7,769 nt of DNA, taken from contig DMJJ01000122.1 of NCBI GenBank assembly GCA_003452185.1, forward strand, positions 1 through 7,769, given 5' to 3'. The notes beneath the pieces are model-generated. The model had not been told where the DNA came from. It saw nothing but the letters and a program-made list of their open reading frames with translations, and made no database searches. Positions 5,401-7,769 of the stretch are shown in pieces. The number at the start of each line of letters is the position of its first letter. Position 1 is the stretch's first letter. The DNA is from Verrucomicrobiales bacterium (GTDB lineage Bacteria > Verrucomicrobiota > Verrucomicrobiia > Limisphaerales > UBA11320). The position numbers and the translations under genes were made by a program.

Positions 5401-7769
5401 GCCGTCAGCCCTCAGCGCTACGCGCGCGGGAGCGAGTTGGACGGCAGCCCTGGCGTGCGGCGTAACTACACCCTGGCGGTGAAGCTCGATGCGGCCGGAA
5501 ACGACACGGCGGAGTGGGTCAAGAGTTACAGCGATCTGGCGGGTCAGCGGGTCAAGACGCTCTATTCTGACGGGTCGGCCGGCATCGAGGCCTATGGCGC
5601 CACCGGGCAGAGGACCGATTCGTGGGACCCGGATGGGGTTCACCGGCTCTATACTTACAACGCCGAGGGGGAGCTTGAAGGCTCGGTGCTCAAGGGGGAC
5701 GCGGGCAGTGCCTACAGCGCCTCTGAATCCTCGCAGGATCGCTACCGGAAGACCGTGCGGGATGTCACTTCCAAGACCGACGGGACTACCACCAAGAATG
5801 TGCGGCGGACCCGGGAGTTTGCCCTGGATGACAAGGATCCCAATCCGAACGATCCTCTGGACACCGCCCCGCAGGAGGTGCTGGTGCGGACCGTGGAGGA
5901 ATCGACCGACGGCCTGACACGGTGGGAAACCACCCATGACACGGTGAACGCGGCCGTGCGTCGGATCTGGACCCGGTACATGTCGGGAGGCAATCGCTAT
6001 GTGACAAACATGGCCCCTGATGGTTCGTGGGTGGTGAGCCGCTATACCCAAGGCCGGCTGGTGTCGACCCTCGCCCAGAGCTCGTCTGGGACGATCCTGA
6101 CCTCCCGGAGCTATGCCTACGACCCGCATGGACGCCTGCAGACCGAGACCGACGTCCGCAATGGGGTCACCACATACTCTTACAACAACGCAGACCAGGT
6201 GGTTTCGGTGACGACGCCGAGCCCCGGCGGGGCGCTCAGCGGACTGGTCACCTCGAGCTTCTACGACACCCAAGGGAGGGTGATCTCGGTGGTGCAGCCC
6301 GACGGAGGCATCGTCAACAATGAGTATTTTCCGACTGGGCTCCTCAAGAAGACTTCGGGGGCGAGGACCTACGCGGTCGCGTATAGCTACGACGCCCAGG
6401 GGAGGATGAGCACGATGACGACGTGGCAGGCCGAGCAGACGCAGGGAGCTCCCGCCACGACACGCTGGTATTACGACGGGGCCCGAGGGTGGCTGGTCCG
6501 CAAGGTTTACGAGGGGGAGTCCGACACGACGGCGGACTACGAGTACACCGCCGCAGGACGCCTGCTGGCGCGGCACTGGGAGCGGGGGCTGGATGCCACC
6601 TATCACTACAACCCGATGGGGGACTGCGATTCGATCACCTACACCGGGGGAGGTGGGCCGGCGGTGACGACCTCGTTCGGTTACGATCGCAGGGGACGCC
6701 GGGAAACCACCCTCGCGGGTGGGATGACCACCACGTTGAGCTACAACCGCGCCGATCAGGTGACGGCGGAAGGCTACACCGGCGGGGACCTCGGAGGGCT
6801 CAAGCTGACCCGAGGCTACGACGCCCTCCTCCGGCCCCTGAGCGTGACGCTCTCGCAGGGAGGGAACAGCCTGCAGACGGTCACCTACAGCTATGTAGCC
6901 GGGACGGGGCGGATCTCGAACGTGGGGGATGGGACGATTTCGGCCGACGTCGGCTACGAGCCGAGCAGCGACCTGATCAACGGGTGGACCTTCAAGCAGG
7001 GGGCGACGGTGCGGATGACGGCCATGAGGTCGTTTGACGCGCTGAACCGGCTGACGGAGGTGCGGTCCACCCCGACCGGGGGAGGGGCGGTGCGGTCGGG
7101 GTATTCGTACAACGCAGCGGGCCAGCGGGTAAGGAGCGATCTGGCCGACGGGAGCTTCTGGGTCTACGAATACGACCGGCTGGGCCAGGTGCAGGCCGGC
7201 AGGCGATATTGGGCCGACGGGACAGTTGTCGCGGGGCAGCAGTACGAGTATGGTTACGACGACATCGGAAACCGGACGAAGGCGTCGTCCGGAGGAGACG
7301 GGATGGGAACCAATCTGAGAACGGCAGTGAGCAGCAGCAGCCTGGTGAACCAGCTGGGGAGCCGGCAGGTGCCCGCCACGGTCGATGTGATCGGGGTGGC
7401 GCGGGGCACGGTCTCGGTGGGTGTGGATGCGCAAAGCCCCGTGACGGCGGGGTACCGGAAAGGGGAGTACTTCCGGCAGGAGGTGACGGCGCGGGCGTCG
7501 GACGCCGCGGCCGCCTATGCGGCGATCACGGTGCAGGTGACCACCAATGGGAGCGGAGGGACTGCGGGCCCGTTCCCGCTGACGCAGACGGGGAGGGTGT
7601 TCGTCCCGGTGAAGAACGAGGTCTATTCCTACGACGCGGACGGGAACCTGACGCAGGACGGGCGCTGGACGTATTCGTGGGATGGAGAGAACCGGCTGAC
7701 GAACATGGTGAGCATGGCGCTGCCGAACAACCCCCCAGCCGGGACGCCGATGAGGGTGAGTTTTCGGTA
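2305..7769 (+). CDS. Exported RHS/YD-repeat protein, 3'-partial
   Basis: The frame is open from the ATG at 2305 through the last base (1821 complete codons, no stop), so the gene continues downstream. YD-repeat proteins of the RHS/teneurin class fold into a large beta-strand shell that can enclose a C-terminal toxin. Regions in residue order are: a signal-peptide-like segment (1-49); a Cys-containing beta-rich region (about 50-275); a domain with KLKYRFQVQTDPDKVYRLEW (about 278-360); a Gly/Pro/Cys linker (about 360-455); a pre-shell region (about 455-690); YD repeats (about 692-1681); a beta insert (1682-1773); and resumed YD repeats (1774 on). Clear repeats include YGYDALKRL, YAYDPHGRL, YSYDAQGRM, FGYDRRGRR, YSYNAAGQR and YGYDDIGNR. 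The overall wording matches RHS proteins I recall from Verrucomicrobiota. The core end and any toxin or immunity gene are outside the window, so the activity is unknown. ATG 2305 is preferred over GTG 2356 because AAGGAA lies upstream, but this is not certain. Confidence 0.93.
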   Translation, partial: MTTPPRNRRSPGRRACRVSEPPVRTSSWGRSVALVLAALLGVPEPARTGEGECGACQVLCQVQTASAWRVKSGYVGYWAGQARNSYLTKVYRTKVDDWSDTLTGVSVSPPTSTSYTYHDTITTTHPKHAPFAAQSCPGAPAQTGTPQQTGSVSAGGSTSCNATLSPATPPQGGWVWSDGGACYGTMSALFDSPIWSRTTTQTADQDALQVSVFTGSGFGNNAGSSYTYTHTETLSGLYETQTVIDEVLDDVQSVAYPGAWSAGVGDASTILCGGDMGAVVSKLKYRFQVQTDPDKVYRLEWDEMELSSQGEPTPVSKNTTLDGVGGVVTTPEFEAFPPRKAGRKYVTNLRMKYKEKGSPGGTPGSGGPGDLGSGGGDGNGSVGCGSCGAGSAGLLGGGLSGAGTASWAGRPGELSVLGSSLNTDTADLSGGWPIPLEYDDSVGGGGGGGGVGGKDAPGPSFGMRMGTHGMGQPLAPVTFGVSGPDPRNYTPQMLTAGLANAPDVEVIPSSAGVRQVKAPQSVMDVVTVSPTRFEARFYLPSQAGTKGGDGLYPLTGTPVVTYVFENPDATGSTSNQIRVSEVRGGATTSYLYSYNGLTGGWISSNPGGLVEEEQTRSVDGFGNHETAVAVRASGGADVQRRVRSYGVQAWGVAVVEDRLESGADTRSTVYEYGTGSGQMVLRPPVSKKVNPDGYWERYERDGLGRLRFVVSQLDGQPSTAVESVSRVTEYSYAPVGGDSGTYQRLVPRSVVVTERGAEVSRRYVSFVGNQRIDETATVAGAPFNAATSLRTTTTYFDSGPNLNRVSSVAYPDGTMAFYDYSSTPTTQMVVEMRGAPTATLDGIAAGTRTENTVNTAGQMVRRTVYRMDGATLTLLQDDVYSGHASDIALRPNLVTHLNGTTESAAYGCCNLDSVTDADGLTTSYGYDALKRLTSVVRFGITTTYVLDPLGRRLVTLRKGSGASPTEYPVSQAAYDAYGRLSLETNALLGVTQHWEETLAGGAGILRHTIQPDLGTRDELVSLDGELLKVTGTAVSPQRYARGSELDGSPGVRRNYTLAVKLDAAGNDTAEWVKSYSDLAGQRVKTLYSDGSAGIEAYGATGQRTDSWDPDGVHRLYTYNAEGELEGSVLKGDAGSAYSASESSQDRYRKTVRDVTSKTDGTTTKNVRRTREFALDDKDPNPNDPLDTAPQEVLVRTVEESTDGLTRWETTHDTVNAAVRRIWTRYMSGGNRYVTNMAPDGSWVVSRYTQGRLVSTLAQSSSGTILTSRSYAYDPHGRLQTETDVRNGVTTYSYNNADQVVSVTTPSPGGALSGLVTSSFYDTQGRVISVVQPDGGIVNNEYFPTGLLKKTSGARTYAVAYSYDAQGRMSTMTTWQAEQTQGAPATTRWYYDGARGWLVRKVYEGESDTTADYEYTAAGRLLARHWERGLDATYHYNPMGDCDSITYTGGGGPAVTTSFGYDRRGRRETTLAGGMTTTLSYNRADQVTAEGYTGGDLGGLKLTRGYDALLRPLSVTLSQGGNSLQTVTYSYVAGTGRISNVGDGTISADVGYEPSSDLINGWTFKQGATVRMTAMRSFDALNRLTEVRSTPTGGGAVRSGYSYNAAGQRVRSDLADGSFWVYEYDRLGQVQAGRRYWADGTVVAGQQYEYGYDDIGNRTKASSGGDGMGTNLRTAVSSSSLVNQLGSRQVPATVDVIGVARGTVSVGVDAQSPVTAGYRKGEYFRQEVTARASDAAAAYAAITVQVTTNGSGGTAGPFPLTQTGRVFVPVKNEVYSYDADGNLTQDGRWTYSWDGENRLTNMVSMALPNNPPAGTPMRVSFR
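2452..3123 (+). other. Unrecognised Cys-containing N-terminal region of the RHS protein
   Basis: Residues about 50-273 match no domain I can name. The region opens with ECGACQVLCQ (Cys 53, 56, 60) and has further cysteines at residues 136, 160, 182 and 272. The stretch between is rich in Ser, Thr, Gly and aromatics (TSYTYHDTITTTH, GSSYTYTHTETLSG), suggesting extended beta structure. On an exported protein these cysteines could form disulfides, or the opening cluster could bind a metal. Its place ahead of the shell suggests surface attachment or partner binding (inference). Confidence 0.5.
3373..3660 (+). other. Gly/Pro/Cys-rich linker before the YD shell
   Basis: Residues about 357-452 are low-complexity: GSPGGTPGSGGPGDLGSGGG, then SVGCGSCGAGSAG (Cys 384 and 387), then an eight-glycine run at residues 443-450 (bases 3631-3654). 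This separates the N-terminal domains from the shell. I recall a comparable short Gly/Cys stretch at this place in other verrucomicrobial RHS proteins. The DNA contains runs of six G (3630-3635) and eight G (3640-3647), plus a strong inverted repeat at 3389-3412. Confidence 0.7.
3389..3412 (+). repeat. Perfect 8-bp inverted repeat in the RHS linker
   Basis: CTCCCGGC (3389-3396) is the exact reverse complement of GCCGGGAG (3405-3412), with an 8-base spacer. The stem can extend inward by a T-G wobble and a C-G pair, leaving a CGGT tetraloop. It is not followed by T residues, so it is not an intrinsic terminator. It lies inside the codons for PGSGGPG, and GC-rich Gly/Pro codons make such hairpins likely by chance. 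Confidence 0.5.
4378..7347 (+). repeat. YD-repeat (RHS) shell, main block
   Basis: Repeats of the RHS type begin near DGYWERYERDGLGRL (4378) and become regular from YGYDALKRL (5074). They continue through YAYDPHGRL (6112), YSYDAQGRM, FGYDRRGRR, YSYNAAGQR and YEYDRLGQV to YGYDDIGNRT (7249). Between about 5270 and 6050 the repeats are degenerate, with few Tyr-Asp steps. That stretch includes EWVKSYSDLAGQR, DPDGVHRLYTYN and MAPDGSWVVSRY. The pattern Y-x-Y-D-x-x-G-R-L is the strand-turn-strand unit of the spiral shell seen in Tc toxin BC components and teneurins (family knowledge). Confidence 0.9.
5020..5040 (+). other. YGCCNLD vicinal-cysteine motif
   Basis: Residues 906-912 read YGCCNLD, with adjacent cysteines 908 and 909 (bases 5026-5031), directly ahead of SVTDADGLTTSYGYD. 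I recall a closely similar YGCC/WGCC motif in many verrucomicrobial RHS proteins, which makes it a useful lineage marker. Its function is not known to me. A vicinal disulfide or metal contact in the shell wall is possible (inference). Confidence 0.65.
7348..7623 (+). other. Beta-rich domain inserted in the YD shell
   Basis: Residues 1682-1773 contain no YD repeat. The stretch starts at NQLGSRQVPATVDVIG, runs through GTVSVGVDAQ, YRKGEYFRQEVTARAS and AITVQVTTNG, and ends at GRVFVPVKNE. Regular repeats resume at YSYDADGNL (7624). Alternating hydrophobic strands suggest a small Ig-like or carbohydrate-binding-like beta sandwich, but I cannot assign a fold. The same arrangement occurs in verrucomicrobial RHS proteins as I recall them, so it is probably a conserved part of this subfamily rather than a recent insertion. 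Confidence 0.65.
7624..7769 (+). repeat. Resumed YD repeats, cut by the window end
   Basis: After the insert the shell restarts with YSYDADGNLTQDGRWTYSWD and GENRLTNM, a strong match to the last part of the RHS core. It continues as PAGTPMRVSFR, and the two bases left over are TA, consistent with a Tyr codon starting the next repeat. The RHS-associated core end and any hypervariable C-terminal effector should follow within the next few hundred bases. Confidence 0.85.

Noticed and set aside
4696..7434. 912-codon open frame on the minus strand
   Set aside because: It is in exact codon register with the RHS gene and is explained by absent TTA/CTA/TCA codons. The product is low-complexity (Arg, Pro, His, Gly) with no domain, whereas the plus strand is a clear YD-repeat protein.
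7348..7623. Recent foreign insertion in the RHS gene
   Set aside because: There are no flanking direct repeats, the frame is intact, and similar sequence is recalled at this point in other verrucomicrobial RHS proteins, so it is more likely a standing domain.

Overview
The window is GC-rich (roughly two-thirds G+C by eye). It carries two large plus-strand genes that fill almost all of it, and both run off the window: the first is cut at its 5' end and the second at its 3' end. No tRNA, rRNA, CRISPR array, transposase or phage gene is visible. The proteins point to Verrucomicrobiota. The RHS/YD-repeat protein has features I associate from memory with that phylum: a vicinal-cysteine motif YGCCNLD, a Gly/Cys linker CGSCGAG before the shell, the wording GQQYEYGYDDIGNRT followed by an interrupting beta domain with YRKGEYFR, and a restart at YSYDADGNLTQDGRWTYSWD. 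The upstream gene also fits: a beta-helix protein with a VLDY...TYYVSGTV block, a later VVWYDTLQEQP block and a DTDGDG tail. This taxonomic call is from recalled family resemblance, not from a search.

Layout. Bases 1-2256 encode the C-terminal part (at least 751 codons) of a right-handed beta-helix-like, probably extracellular protein. It has an exact 28-residue repeat (1573-1824) and a calcium-loop-like tail (2107-2178). A 48-base gap (2257-2304) holds a compact hairpin followed by five T residues, which looks like an intrinsic terminator, and a weak Shine-Dalgarno-like AAGGAA. Bases 2305-7769 encode at least 1821 residues of an exported RHS/YD-repeat protein. In order it has a signal-peptide-like start, a Cys-containing N-terminal region, a conserved-looking beta domain, a Gly/Pro/Cys linker, a pre-shell region, a long YD-repeat shell, and a beta insert. 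The shell resumes just before the window ends. The usual end of the RHS core and any variable C-terminal toxin or effector lie downstream and are not seen.

How they may work together (inference). A beta-helix surface protein next to a giant YD-repeat shell protein suggests a secreted or cell-surface pair used in adhesion, contact-dependent interaction or toxin delivery. The terminator hairpin between them suggests that the RHS gene is transcribed separately or only by partial read-through. No immunity gene, T6SS gene or toxin domain lies inside the window, so no toxin role can be shown here.
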